From: Oopsacas minuta
Lineage: Eukaryota > Porifera > Hexactinellida > Lyssacinosida > Leucopsacidae
Length of the DNA: 64,000 nucleotides
Reading direction: 5' to 3'
Assembly: GCA_024704765.1 (NCBI GenBank)
Contig: JAKMXF010000354.1
Location: forward strand, 372,690-436,689
This document shows, piece after piece, positions 20,295 to 31,151 of this stretch (position 1 is its first letter; each line of letters starts with the position of its first letter). A program made the translations under genes and the position numbers. The notes beneath the pieces were generated by a model. The model had not been told where the DNA came from. It made no database searches and was given only the letters and a program-made list of their open reading frames with translations.

Positions 20295-23200
20295 TCATAT
20301 AGGAAAAGTGAACATAACATCCTGCTGCGCAAGCTCGAGAAGCATCGGGTCATCAAAAAATTTATTAATCGATACGTCTTCGCTCAATCCTTTACGTCTT
20401 CGTGTCTTAACCATAAACTCTCTGGCTAAGTAAGGGACAGGCTGAGGCTCCAATGGGCGGATTATGATACTCTTATCTAATGGGTCTCCTGGTACGATTT
20501 GCCAGTGATTAAACACAGACAGACAGAAAGATTGTCCCTGTGTGTGTGTACGGAGATCAGTTTCAAAACCAAACGAGTCAATCGCAGGCATATATGCTTT
20601 GATTAGGTAGAGAGGAGACCCGGGGATAGGAGCATCTTGTGTTGCATGTCCTCTCCTCTTGCCGAGCACTGTATACACAGCTGATACACAATCAGCTGGT
20701 CCTACAACCTCTACATAGTTGTATGGTTCCATTATTCGTGGGGTAGCCATTAAGAAAGCAGAATAAGCACATCGTCTAGCTGTAGGGATAATCTGACCAC
20801 CAGCTCGTTGCAGTTTATCAAGACTAATCACAGCATCAAGAATCTTAAACTTAACGTTTCTAATAGGTTCGTCTGCTAAAGGACCCTCTCTGCTACCCCA
20901 CTGGAACCCCTGTATAATGGAAGATTTGACAGAACTTAAAAGAGTTTTGTCTACCTCAGAGGGAAGGGTATCATCCACCAGGATATTAGGACCATTTGAA
21001 TCTGGACCAAACGCCCAGATGGAACGAGCTGCGAATAGATCCCAATCATATTTGCTACGGAAGAATTCTCCGAGATCTTTGTTGTCCCAAGAAGTTTGTA
21101 CCACTTCGTTCTCTATGTCCTCAGCTAATCCCTTATCCAGGGGCTCAGCTATCATAGTTAGTTTATTCTTCTTGTTAGGAGTTTCTGCGAAACATTTCAG
21201 GGAAGATGTCTCAATTACTGTCTCACAGAATGTAACAACTGGATCTGAAACCTAGAATGTAGCAAAATAATAATAGCTGAATAGGAATTATTCAAAGTTA
21301 GAAAATATTAGATATCAAATGGCAAGCTTCCACCTTTTGTGTAGTTTATGATGAATAATATCTGAACTGATAAAGTGCATAAGAAATACTGAAACAGCTG
21401 TAGTATAACATAGTATACAATAAATAGTTGTTAGCAATTAAGTCTTATTGAATATAATTAAAACATATTTAGAAAGCAGAATAAGGCTACGTAACATTAG
21501 AATGGCACAAGAAATATTAACGAATAACTGAATTAATGTTAGATAATTAATCAGTGAGAAATAAATTAAGTCAGAAAGATGTCATTATTATGCCATTGTT
21601 CCATAGATATGACTAAATGTATCATTTACCTTAATATCTATATCCGCGTATACTTTTCTGAGGTCATGCATGACACAATCGAGGTACAGCTCTCCTGTCC
21701 CAAGCACCACGTGTTCACCTGATTCCTCCACGCGTGTGGACAACAGAGGATAACTCTTGTTGACTTTACGCAGTCCATCTAGCATTTTAGGCAGTTCACT
21801 AGGGTTAACAGGCTCTACTGCTATCTTAATAGTAGATTTAGTATTAAATCTAAGCTGTTTGAATACTTCAGCTTTCTCTGATTCTTCTATAGAAGTGATA
21901 GTGGCAGTTTTGAATATAGTTTGATCAACTCCTTCAATCAATACCCAATTCCCAACAGGTACACGGCTAACCTAAATACTATAGAGTAATCATACTTAAG
22001 ATAATTACAACTAAGATATAGATATACTCACTTGTATCCGGTATCTAGCTTCTAATATCCATAACCTCCCCACAGTAGCAAATGTACTGTCCTCTTCATC
22101 CTCTAATGTGTACCCCTCCCCCAGGACCCGTACATCCTCTCCTGCCTGTAGAGTCCCACTCATGACGCGTCCAAAAGCATGGAAAATAGTCCCATCCTCT
22201 GAGGAGTAGCATTTGGTTACGTGTACCATGACAGAAGCATCAGGATCACATGCCAACATAGACTTAGCTATTCCTGTAGTGAGGTTCCCTGTGTAACTGC
22301 TAGCTATCTTCTCTGCTGCACCAGCTGAAGGAGAAGGAATGTGTTTAGATATCATCTCAATTAGGCCACCGTGTTCACCGAAAAACTTCCTGCAAACTGT
22401 ACGCAATAGAGTACGTATATTACTGTCAAGCTCTGCTCTGGATAAACTGATGCCTAGCTCATCTAATGTATAGGATAAACCCTCTTCTGCATCTCCCACT
22501 ACCTAGTTTATTATATAAATTGTTACAACAAATTATATACAAATAACAAACCTGTGAAAAGATCTTGTATAGAGGTTCTAGAATGAATTCTACAAATGTC
22601 CTTTGAGCAGTAGGATGGGGAGGCTTCTTTACAAATGTCCTACGAGTAGACATGAAGTACATGTCACCCCAGAGACGACGAGCTAGTTCTTTAGGAGGGA
22701 ACCCACCCCCATAGTGATCATGGTACAGTTGTGCGAAACTGTTCAGAGTGAATGAGAATCCGTACATTCCTGAAGAGAAGCAGACGTTGCCAAGCAACGG
22801 AGAAACAACGTATTTATCAGAACCATCGTTATACACTGATAATATATTGTTAACTTCATCTAAATAGAATAAATGTATTGATAGTATAGTTGAAAGAACT
22901 TAAAACAATTGAATATAGAAAATAGTAAAACTAACTCACCAATAATATGTCTAAGCTTGTGGTATGCATCGGTAGGAGGCAATTTAAGCTCCACTATTAA
23001 TCTGTCAATCTTGCTAATACATAGCGTAACAGCTAATCTCTCTTGTACCGCATGTTTCAGTAATCTCTCTGAATTCATTAACAGGCCCTCATGTGCATCT
23101 ACCACTAACACTAAACCGTCACTCAGACGGAATGCTGCAGTAGCTTCATCTGAGAAGTTCACATGACCTGGTACATCCATTACATTTACTAGATAGCTTT

Positions 23201-23920
23201 TATCCCTGGTATCCTATATATATATATCAGTATTAAAACTACCGAATTGATATGAAATAGGACTACTACTGCACACCTGTAGACAGAGAGAGAATGGAGT
23301 AGATTTTATACTTAGGCCTCTCTCCTGCTCAATCAGTAGAGTATCTGTGTAGCGAGGAGATGTATTCTCAGTGAAGAATATATCAGGATGTGTTTGCTCG
23401 AATAGACAGTCACAGAGAGTTGTCTTACCGTGATGGAGATGTCCTGCAAAAGATACGTTGCGTACCAATTCAGGATTATCCATAAGATCAGCTAAGAACT
23501 CCAGCTGATATACTGTCTCAGGAACAGCTTGTACTAGAGAAGCAAATTTCTTCTTTTTCACCGGCTGTATAATCGGTTGAGTTAAAGGCTGAGTGTCCTC
23601 TTCCTGTACTACTGTCTCTACATCTGGTCCATAAACCTAAACAACAGACTAAGTAAATCTCTTATAGCATAATAAAGCTATATTCTATGAATTAAACAGA
23701 CTTCCTGAGCAGTTGGATAATATTTCTTATCTTCGTGTAGTACAACTTCCATACCAGTATCATCTACGATATCTAATTCTTGTCCTGCCCCAGATCCTTG
23801 TGACCCCTCGTCACCCTCTCCCTCCCTCTCGGGCTGGTCTTGTTCAGAATTACTCTCATCACTGCTCTCTAGCTCAGGCCCGATATACGTACCAAACTCA
23901 TCATATTGGTCCAAATCCAT
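20295..23920 (-). CDS. EFTUD2: U5 snRNP GTPase EFTUD2 (Snu114)
   Basis: Seven exons join in frame: 23920-23702, 23636-23277, 23213-22940, 22859-22552, 22502-22032, 21971-21630 and 21251-20295. They give 976 residues; human EFTUD2 has 972. It starts [19 protein letters not shown], as in the family, then an acidic N-terminus, the GTPase domain with GHLHHGKT at 138-145, and EF-2-like domains II to V to the end (QDVMFTFPI). EFTUD2 controls U4/U6 unwinding and spliceosome disassembly with Brr2 and Prp8 in the nucleus. The G3 motif reads DVPGH, not the usual DTPGH, and G4 reads SKID, not NKID; both are unusual in this highly conserved protein. The intron between 21629 and 21252 is the longest, at 378 bases; the others are 42-87. 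Confidence 0.95.
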
Positions 23921-24051
23921 CCTGTAGCTATTTATACGCAAGTAAGATATGTAAAGCTTGTTACGTTTCTAAAATTAATTAAAATCTATTTTAATGAAAA
24001 AATCATTCAAAAGAAACTCCTAAAATGATATTTGTATTCAAATTGTTCTAA

Positions 24052-27000
24052 TTAATATTCTGGATAGTAAGTAGGAATCTCATCGCATTTTGATAACATA
24101 GAATGTTGAAGTAGCTGGTATGGAGTCTCGAAACATAACAAACAATTATGACAAGCAAAATTTCTTCTCTCCTGTCTGGCATATATAAGAGTTTCTTTGA
24201 GAGAGAGCTGTACTCCAGGCTGAGGCTTTGCGTAATCAGTATTTCCTTTAATAGGAGGTTGAGTGATTTCTTCAGCTCTCATTTGTGGGTATATAGTTTT
24301 ATACAAGTTGTGATAACGCTTTTTAACGTGAGCGATGGTTTGTTGTTTTCTTGTATTCATATCAATATCACTATTCTCTGGAGAAGTTGATCTTCCTCGT
24401 GTATCAAATGGAATATCAGTAACATGTCTTACATATCGTTTGCCTGTTATACTAGGAAGTGTAACCTTATCCTTAAGGACAGCTTTAACCATTACAGATC
24501 CGATAACACGACGTGATCTGATTTTAGTTCGTACTCTACTCTTCAGCCTGTTAGGTTTGTGTTTCAGTTTCTGCTTATAAGCGATCTGTACTTTACATTT
24601 TTTCTTGTGTAGTTTAGGTTTCTTGCGAGGAGAAATAAGATTTGATTTAAGTTTATCTTGATTAAAGAAGTCTGGATTCTCTCCTAATGCAATAGCAAAA
24701 TTAGAAAGATATTCTTGTGTATTTTTAGATTCTACTTTCTGTGGCGTAACAGTAGAATCAGTAGGAATGTCATTCCCTGTCTCCTTTGGATTGGATAGAG
24801 GTGTCATTTGATTAATATCATCCCTGGAGATTTGTTGTGCGTGAGGGAGCACAGTATCTTCATCCTTATCTGATTCAAACTGGAGATCCAAAGGAGAAGA
24901 TGGAATGATATCAATATTGCTATCAGAAACAGGAATTTCTTTTGAGGAGGAAGGCAGTGTATTACTTGTATTTATATCATCGAGATTGTCAACACATTGA
25001 ATGTTTGTATCGTCTTGAGAGTTTATGTCAGAAAGATAAGAAATTTCAATGTCAATGGGAATATTCTTCTTTGTTCTAGATAGAGAAAGTTTTGATTGAA
25101 TTAAATTACTATTATTAGGTAGAATAAAGGTGGGTGGGAGTTTAACAGGAGAGAAAGAGTCCTCAAAGAGTTCATGACCTATTTGACGTATCACTACAGA
25201 GGGGGGATTAGATTTTAATCTTTTAGAATCTTTCCTCCTAGTTTTTGTTAGTTTCCTCTTAATATGAGATGTGTTTATTGTCTTATCTAGTGGGTTGATA
25301 AGGCAATCAGTTAATGTATTGGTAGAATTAGAGATTGTGTTTAAACAGTTGAGGAGAGGATTTATAGAAGGTTGAAATTGTTCATGTTCATTAGAAGTAT
25401 GCACTACATCTGTTATACCAGGATTATCTGTTACGTCAGGAGATGACGTAACAAAATGCTCTGTTGTAGTAGGAATAGTATTTACTACTAAACCCACTAG
25501 ATCTGTGGTGATATTTACTTGTGAATTATCCGAAACAGAATCATTATTTTGTATTGTGGAATTCTCGATTGAGTTAGTATCGCTTTGAATTGGTTCATTA
25601 TGTGAAGTGGGTATTGGTGGATCAATTACACAAGGAAAAGTATTGATGTGATTACTAGTGGAATTATTTAACTGAGATAGAATTCCATCATCAGAATCAG
25701 GTAGCTCTGATAAGTCAACTAGAAACTCACTAGGTGATGACGTCATGATACTAGCTACTGTATTTTTGATAGGAGTAAACTGAGAGATGTCAATCTTCTT
25801 AATTGACAAGATGGGAGATGATTTTTCTGGAATAACTTTATTAATTACTGGCAGTGTATCTGTATTAGTTAGATAGGAAGAGCTTGATATTATAGGCCTA
25901 GTGGTTTGAGAGTGAAACACAAACACGCCAGGAGAGGATATGTCATTAGGCTGAGAGAGGGTGCGGTCTTGTTCAATATCTGTGTCAATTAAATCTTCAT
26001 TAATAATAGGGCTGATCTCTTCAGACATGTGAATGATGGGAGAAGAACTAGAATGCAGGGTGTGTGGAGGAGATATACTGGGTAATCTGGTAGAGTCAAG
26101 TAATTCATTAGGAAATCTGGTAGGTATTGGTATTTCATGTAATTCAATGGGTTCTTCAATTGGTTTGGTGGGTTTGTGAGAAATAGGGATTACAGATAAT
26201 GTCATGGGTTCTTCAATTGGTTTGGAAGGTTTGTGAGAAATGGGTATTTCAAGTAATGTTAGGGGTTCTTCAGTTAGTTTGGTGGGTTTGTGAGAAATAG
26301 GAATTACAGATAATGTTATGGGTTCTTCAGTAGGTTGAAATAATTTGCTAGATTTAAGTGATTTAGTAGGTAATGGGATAGATACAGGTAATGCATCAGG
26401 TAGTTGTGTAGGGATTGATTGAACTTTGCTAGTCACAAGTGTTGATCTTTTATTTTTAATGTTACGACGTTTCTTTTGGAAACTAGGCTGAGAAGAAGCA
26501 CAAGTCTTTCGTCTTGTCTTTTTGTTTGGAGCTGGTTTATTGGATATATTCTTACAAACTGTGCTGGTAGTAGCATACACTGTTTCTGTATAAGGCTCTA
26601 TGTCTAGCTCTCTGTCAGAAGTAGAATCGTTAGAGTCAATTACAGACTGTTGAAAGGAGGATACTCCTTGTCCATTAGGAATAATTGTAAGGGGTGATGG
26701 GGCTAGATTAGGGGGTGGAGTTGGAATACTATCAACAGGATCTTGTGTATTCTCTACTGTAACCTGATGAAGAGATGGAGGACTGTTTTGTATCGTAGAG
26801 GGAGGAAATAGATTGTGGATAGTAATATTTGGAATAGTTTCTATAAAGTGTTCTTTAAATTGAGATTGTTGTGAATCTGTTATCACTGTGTTATCGCTAT
26901 GGTTACTGAAAGTATTTATAGCTATAGCTGTTTGTTTCAGAGAATAGCAGCTGCTAGAGATGTTACTGATAGGGAAAGGACCAGAGGGAGAACATATAGG

Positions 27001-27228
27001 AGGATGAGAAAGGGGAGATAGTAACTCTTTAGCTAGCTTCTTTATCATCATGAAGTGACCCAGTTTAGATATACCGAGATAACTCATATAGTCTGGCTGT
27101 AGCTCTGGGATCATTTCTAGTTGCATTGAGTTCTCCGTGAATGAACGTGAGTAATATTCAATCCATTCAGGAGGTAGAGACAGCTGAGAGAAGAAGTCGG
27201 ACCATTGGGGAGACGAGCTCCTGTCCAT
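24052..27228 (-). CDS. Long SAM-domain protein with disordered middle and C-terminal zinc-finger-like end
   Basis: A 1058-residue intronless frame when read from the MDRSSS methionine at 27228; the frame is open 23 codons further upstream. Residues about 8-70 form a SAM domain (WSDFFSQLSLPP, YMSYLGISKLGHFMMIKKLAKELL), close to the one in the C19orf47 family. The middle ~850 residues are Ser/Thr/Pro/Ile-rich and probably disordered, with basic patches (KKTRRKTC, KKRRNIKNKR, RVRTKIRSRR) suggesting nuclear location. The last ~120 residues are better ordered: VRHVTDIPFD, LSLKETLIYARQERRNF, then C-x2-C...H (CHNCLLCFETPYQLLQH), a C2H2-like finger. Four 57-base repeats lie inside. The family link beyond the SAM domain is uncertain. 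Confidence 0.7.
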   Translation of the reverse strand: MDRSSSPQWSDFFSQLSLPPEWIEYYSRSFTENSMQLEMIPELQPDYMSYLGISKLGHFMMIKKLAKELLSPLSHPPICSPSGPFPISNISSSCYSLKQTAIAINTFSNHSDNTVITDSQQSQFKEHFIETIPNITIHNLFPPSTIQNSPPSLHQVTVENTQDPVDSIPTPPPNLAPSPLTIIPNGQGVSSFQQSVIDSNDSTSDRELDIEPYTETVYATTSTVCKNISNKPAPNKKTRRKTCASSQPSFQKKRRNIKNKRSTLVTSKVQSIPTQLPDALPVSIPLPTKSLKSSKLFQPTEEPITLSVIPISHKPTKLTEEPLTLLEIPISHKPSKPIEEPMTLSVIPISHKPTKPIEEPIELHEIPIPTRFPNELLDSTRLPSISPPHTLHSSSSPIIHMSEEISPIINEDLIDTDIEQDRTLSQPNDISSPGVFVFHSQTTRPIISSSSYLTNTDTLPVINKVIPEKSSPILSIKKIDISQFTPIKNTVASIMTSSPSEFLVDLSELPDSDDGILSQLNNSTSNHINTFPCVIDPPIPTSHNEPIQSDTNSIENSTIQNNDSVSDNSQVNITTDLVGLVVNTIPTTTEHFVTSSPDVTDNPGITDVVHTSNEHEQFQPSINPLLNCLNTISNSTNTLTDCLINPLDKTINTSHIKRKLTKTRRKDSKRLKSNPPSVVIRQIGHELFEDSFSPVKLPPTFILPNNSNLIQSKLSLSRTKKNIPIDIEISYLSDINSQDDTNIQCVDNLDDINTSNTLPSSSKEIPVSDSNIDIIPSSPLDLQFESDKDEDTVLPHAQQISRDDINQMTPLSNPKETGNDIPTDSTVTPQKVESKNTQEYLSNFAIALGENPDFFNQDKLKSNLISPRKKPKLHKKKCKVQIAYKQKLKHKPNRLKSRVRTKIRSRRVIGSVMVKAVLKDKVTLPSITGKRYVRHVTDIPFDTRGRSTSPENSDIDMNTRKQQTIAHVKKRYHNLYKTIYPQMRAEEITQPPIKGNTDYAKPQPGVQLSLKETLIYARQERRNFACHNCLLCFETPYQLLQHSMLSKCDEIPTYYPEY
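26110..26331 (-). repeat. Coding 57-bp tandem repeat, about four units
   Basis: Within the SAM-domain protein four successive 19-residue units begin with EEP and most continue with IPISHKPTKP. They differ by a few substitutions, and the last unit is degenerate (IPIPTRFP). All are in frame, so copy number could change without breaking the gene. The repeated KP and basic spacing look like a linear interaction motif. Confidence 0.85.
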
Positions 27229-27458
27229 CTCACATACAGCTACATAGATTACTAATATTATATTATAATAATGTATAGGTATTTCGCGGATTCTCAATTT
27301 CGTTGGCTATCAACATTTCCAATATTTAAGTCAATCTATAGGAAATATAATATGGTAAAATCGATAAATATACTAAAGAATTTCGAAAACACAAAATAGA
27401 GATAAAAAATGTAACAATAATATATGACTGGGTTGCAAGAATAATTAAATATAATCCA

Positions 27459-30089
27459 TCATTTAATCTTGTCCAATTTGATACTCATCTGTCTCATCAT
27501 ATTCTCAATAGAGCTTAGTCTCTCATTAACAGTAGCTTTCTTGCTAGCTACAGAAGAGAAGCTATCCTCTGCGGAGGGTTGTGTCAAAGCCTCGACCTTT
27601 TTACGCGCTCTTTGTTGCTGTTGAATTGAAGATAAGAGATTTTTCAAGTCCAAATCTTCCAGCTGATTATCATGCAAATACGTATTGAGACTACAGCTGT
27701 TATAATAGTAGCTACACGTATTGCTATCAACAGATACAGACTTAGTAAAGAAACGCTTCCTGAAATCAATACACAAAGACAACATAGAACTCTTCTGTAT
27801 TTGAATTACATAGTTGAGACGTTGCCAAGCAAAACTACGCTTCGCATTGAGTTTAACATCAGCATATGTATCAGATAGCTGAGCAATGAACACGTTAAGA
27901 TACACTACAACTGTAAGGAAGAAAAATGATATGTAAATCATGCATGCTAGCCAGTTAAGACTCATGTATAGGAAGTTAGAATCTCTGTACACATCTCCAT
28001 CTAGTACTATTCTAATACCAGATAGGAATACCCACCATATCATGTCGTCTACTCCAGCCTCTCTCCGACTCAGCTCTAGGAGGGAGGAGTTCCTGAACCC
28101 CTCTGAAGTATGAGGTACACGCAAAGATATAAAGAAAGTACCCGAGAATATTATTAGTGTCAGGAGCAATAGCATAACGAAACGAGGTAAGTCTTCCACC
28201 AGGATTTTGTATATAATAGTTGTGTATGGACCAAGGACTGGTATAAGAGCAACTAGTTTAAACAGACGAAGTGAGTTGAAGAAAAACGCTAATGTAGCAA
28301 ATATCCATTGAGCAGGCTGCCTGGTAGCACGAAGAATAAATAGAACGGTTAGCATTAGTAGACCTACTACATCGAAGTAGTTACTCTTATCTCTGAAATA
28401 GTCGTAGAAGACTCGTATAAACACAGAATCAGTTATCACTTTATGACATCTCTTTGAACAAGTATTTCTCACTGTCTCCTTCACTCCTACGCTCTCTTGT
28501 CGTTTGGCTTCTTGTTGGAGAAGTTTACGTTTGTCAATAATGTGACTCCGAGCTATGAGGAATATACGAATAAATTCTCCTGACTCTGTAATCAAGTTAA
28601 TCAGGTAGTATAGCAATACATACACGTCACATGCTAAACGTAGATAATGGAATCCGTCTATAAAGTAGCTACCTAACGGCTCTCTTACTCCAGTAGCTAG
28701 TATGAGAGAATATGCTAGACAGGCAAGAAATAAGACAAAGAAGAAAGTCCTCAGAGATAATATCATATACCCAAACTTCCTCATTTTCTGATCCACTATA
28801 ATACGAACAGTTCCGTGGTAAGCTAAACTATCTTCTCCTATCTCTGATATTCTTTGTAGGAAATAATTCTTAGATTTGGAGTATGAATCATCTGTAGGAA
28901 GCTTGTTCCCACCATCTAAATCTAGGTACTTAATATGTACTTTTCCATCACTGTTACGAGTTAAATCATGAGGTACAATCATTCTGTCCAATAGAGCTCG
29001 TATAGTCTCTTGCATTCCATACTTAACTATCTGGATAACCATAATCTCCATACTATTTAGATAATATTTTAAGAACTTTCTTTCCGGATGTAAACGAATA
29101 TAAATAGCAGCTGCTGAATCCTGCTTATTCTGTATAGCTCTCTCTAATCCGCTGTACCTCTTTCTATCTGTAACCTCCATAGAGGCTCCGTTAAGTATCA
29201 ATTCACTAACAGTTTTAGAGTGACCTTTGGCACAAGCTATAATGAGAGGGATGTCGCCCTCAATGTCAAGAGCATCCAGATTAGCTCCTACAGATGCTAG
29301 TACTGATATGATACTGGCTCTACCGTTCTCAGCTGCTACGAACACAGGACCCCTACCATTTTCATCAGTAGCATTTACATCTGCTCCCCAGGTGACCAGG
29401 AGCTGGATGGTGTCCTCTTCAGCTGTTTGACAGGCTAGATGTAGAGCTGTCAGTCCCCGCTTCGTACGCTCTCCGATTTGAGCTCCTCTCTCAAGGAGGA
29501 AGCGGACAGTATGGATATGTCCTCTACTAGCTGCACAATGCAATGGTGTGTAGCCCTCAGCGTTCCTTTCCATGATAAGTTCTCTAGAAAGTAAATACAT
29601 CTCATTGAGTACTACCCAGCTTCCATGCTTAGCAGCTTCATGAGGATGTATTGACTTATTTATAGGCTTACCACTCTGTAGAAGCAACCTGAATATAGGG
29701 CCATAGTTTGATTTACATACACGATCGAGAGCATCTATCAGCTGGCTTTCAAATATGGCGCGTATTTCTGGAGAGTGTCCATTCTTCTCTCGACTGTCTC
29801 TATTGAGGATGACTTCCATTATATCAGCTCTACTATAAAAGGCTGCTAGATCTAGTGCATGTTGTTTATATGGATCTGGAGTAGCATGGTAGTAAGGAGC
29901 TCCGTTCTTGAGTAATTTCTTAAGTTTATCCAGATCGAAAGTTTGGAGTGTAGCTTCTAGCTCTGCGAAGTTTTCTTTTGTACCCTCCCACATAGGCTCC
30001 ATAACATCTCTAGTGCGTTTATGAGTTATGATGGTACTGGGGGATACGCCAATATTGTCCATCGACCAACTTACAGAGCTAATTAACAC
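27459..30089 (-). CDS. Ankyrin-repeat TRP-family cation channel
   Basis: An intronless 876-residue frame. Residues about 30-330 carry ankyrin repeats, the clearest being GYTPLHCAASRGHIHTVRFL, GLTALHLACQTAEEDTIQLL, then a GPVFVAAENGRASIISVL unit and an IPLIIACAKGHSKTVSELIL unit. A linker leads to six membrane helices: YMILSLRTFFFVLFLACLAY, a long loop, YFDVVGLLMLTVLFIL, WIFATLAFFFNSLRLFKL, FVMLLLLTLIIFSGTFFI, a pore loop around VDDMIWWVFLSGIRIV, and WLACMIYISFFFLTVVVYLNVFIAQLSDTY. The last helix with NVFIAQLSDTYADV is typical of TRPA/TRPV/TRPC S6. The C-terminus is basic then coiled. Such channels pass Na+ and Ca2+ at the cell surface; the subfamily and stimulus cannot be set. Translation may start at the later MDNIG methionine (30062). 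Confidence 0.88.
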   Translation of the reverse strand: MLISSVSWSMDNIGVSPSTIITHKRTRDVMEPMWEGTKENFAELEATLQTFDLDKLKKLLKNGAPYYHATPDPYKQHALDLAAFYSRADIMEVILNRDSREKNGHSPEIRAIFESQLIDALDRVCKSNYGPIFRLLLQSGKPINKSIHPHEAAKHGSWVVLNEMYLLSRELIMERNAEGYTPLHCAASRGHIHTVRFLLERGAQIGERTKRGLTALHLACQTAEEDTIQLLVTWGADVNATDENGRGPVFVAAENGRASIISVLASVGANLDALDIEGDIPLIIACAKGHSKTVSELILNGASMEVTDRKRYSGLERAIQNKQDSAAAIYIRLHPERKFLKYYLNSMEIMVIQIVKYGMQETIRALLDRMIVPHDLTRNSDGKVHIKYLDLDGGNKLPTDDSYSKSKNYFLQRISEIGEDSLAYHGTVRIIVDQKMRKFGYMILSLRTFFFVLFLACLAYSLILATGVREPLGSYFIDGFHYLRLACDVYVLLYYLINLITESGEFIRIFLIARSHIIDKRKLLQQEAKRQESVGVKETVRNTCSKRCHKVITDSVFIRVFYDYFRDKSNYFDVVGLLMLTVLFILRATRQPAQWIFATLAFFFNSLRLFKLVALIPVLGPYTTIIYKILVEDLPRFVMLLLLTLIIFSGTFFISLRVPHTSEGFRNSSLLELSRREAGVDDMIWWVFLSGIRIVLDGDVYRDSNFLYMSLNWLACMIYISFFFLTVVVYLNVFIAQLSDTYADVKLNAKRSFAWQRLNYVIQIQKSSMLSLCIDFRKRFFTKSVSVDSNTCSYYYNSCSLNTYLHDNQLEDLDLKNLLSSIQQQQRARKKVEALTQPSAEDSFSSVASKKATVNERLSSIENMMRQMSIKLDKIK

Positions 30090-30268
30090 ATTTTAGTGAA
30101 ATATTAAAGTTTAAAAAATCCCTAACAATTCGTAAGAGAAATTATCTGACCCTAAAAGATGAATTTAATACCTATTTTTATTATACAGATATCAGCATTG
30201 TTAACTACACCCGCTAAATAATAACTAATGTCACTACAATCTCACCTACAAAATCACCACATAATACC

Positions 30269-30802
30269 TTACATGAACATGTTAGGTCTATGAGCCATGA
30301 AGATAGATTTGCTCCTGTGAGGAACTCTCTGAGGCAGGGGGAACCTAATCTTGGAATCATGGAATCGTTTCACATGCTCCCTCCTGCACTTAGATGCTGC
30401 TATCTGTTCAATACGTATTATATGGATGTCATGTACTCTTGCTCTATGTCTAGCAGCCATATCTCGATAGCAGGAGGTTATAGCTCCAACCTTAGTCATG
30501 TCACGATATTCTCTGTACATGTTATGAGTACCTGATCTAGAATCATATCTGAGCCATACGCCAAAGTTCTTTATCATGTTAGGAGCTTTCTGTACCAGCT
30601 CTGCACACTCTAGAATTACACCATTAGTCTTCTTTATCTTCTGCATTCTCTTCACATAGTACCAGAACCTTGATTTAGCAGATACAGAGTTAGTAGCGAA
30701 TATATGCATCTTGTAAGGAATATTCTCTACTTGTTTCTTGGTAGAGGAAGGTGCTCTAGCACCCACGATACGATACTCGCGTAGCTTACCTCGGAAACGC
30801 AT
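30269..30802 (-). CDS. RPL18A: Large-subunit ribosomal protein eL20 (RPL18A)
   Basis: A 177-residue frame matching the family in length and motifs: [10 protein letters not shown], then [64 protein letters not shown] and a final HRPNMFM. No intron interrupts it, although a very short first coding exon is possible, as in many animal ribosomal genes. The protein sits on the 60S subunit surface near the P-stalk base. Confidence 0.96.
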   Translation of the reverse strand: MRFRGKLREYRIVGARAPSSTKKQVENIPYKMHIFATNSVSAKSRFWYYVKRMQKIKKTNGVILECAELVQKAPNMIKNFGVWLRYDSRSGTHNMYREYRDMTKVGAITSCYRDMAARHRARVHDIHIIRIEQIAASKCRREHVKRFHDSKIRFPLPQRVPHRSKSIFMAHRPNMFM

Positions 30803-30892
30803 ATCGATAGCAGAACAGCTAATAACAATTATAGTTAAGATTAATTATATTATATAAGAGATATTAGTGATGTTCACCTCCTCCATTTTGTA

Positions 30893-30985
30893 TTGGAAAT
30901 AATTCCTCTAATAGCAAGTTTACATATTAGCGAGGAAAATTCTTGTAAAATACAACTTGCTAATATAAGAACTTCACTATATTTA
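30893..30985. repeat. Short dispersed repeat, copy B
   Basis: The counterpart of 11470-11560, about 90 bases with the same ordered words (TTCCTC, AATAGCAAG, TATTAGC, AGGAAAATTCTTG, AAATAC). Its ends carry AACTTGCTAATA, partly inverted relative to CATATTAGC, so it can fold. It sits between RPL18A and NELFA. Confidence 0.5.
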
Positions 30986-31151
30986 CGTATATACGTATAC
31001 GCCAGAAACAGAGCAATCATAAAAGTATTTAATAGTATTATTAAATAATTTTGCTGAATGATTGAAAATAGTAAAAGGCAAATGAGGAGCGAGCCTCAGC
31101 TGTGATAAGTCATCTCACTATGTAATTAAAGCACTAATTGCTAGCTGTTAG

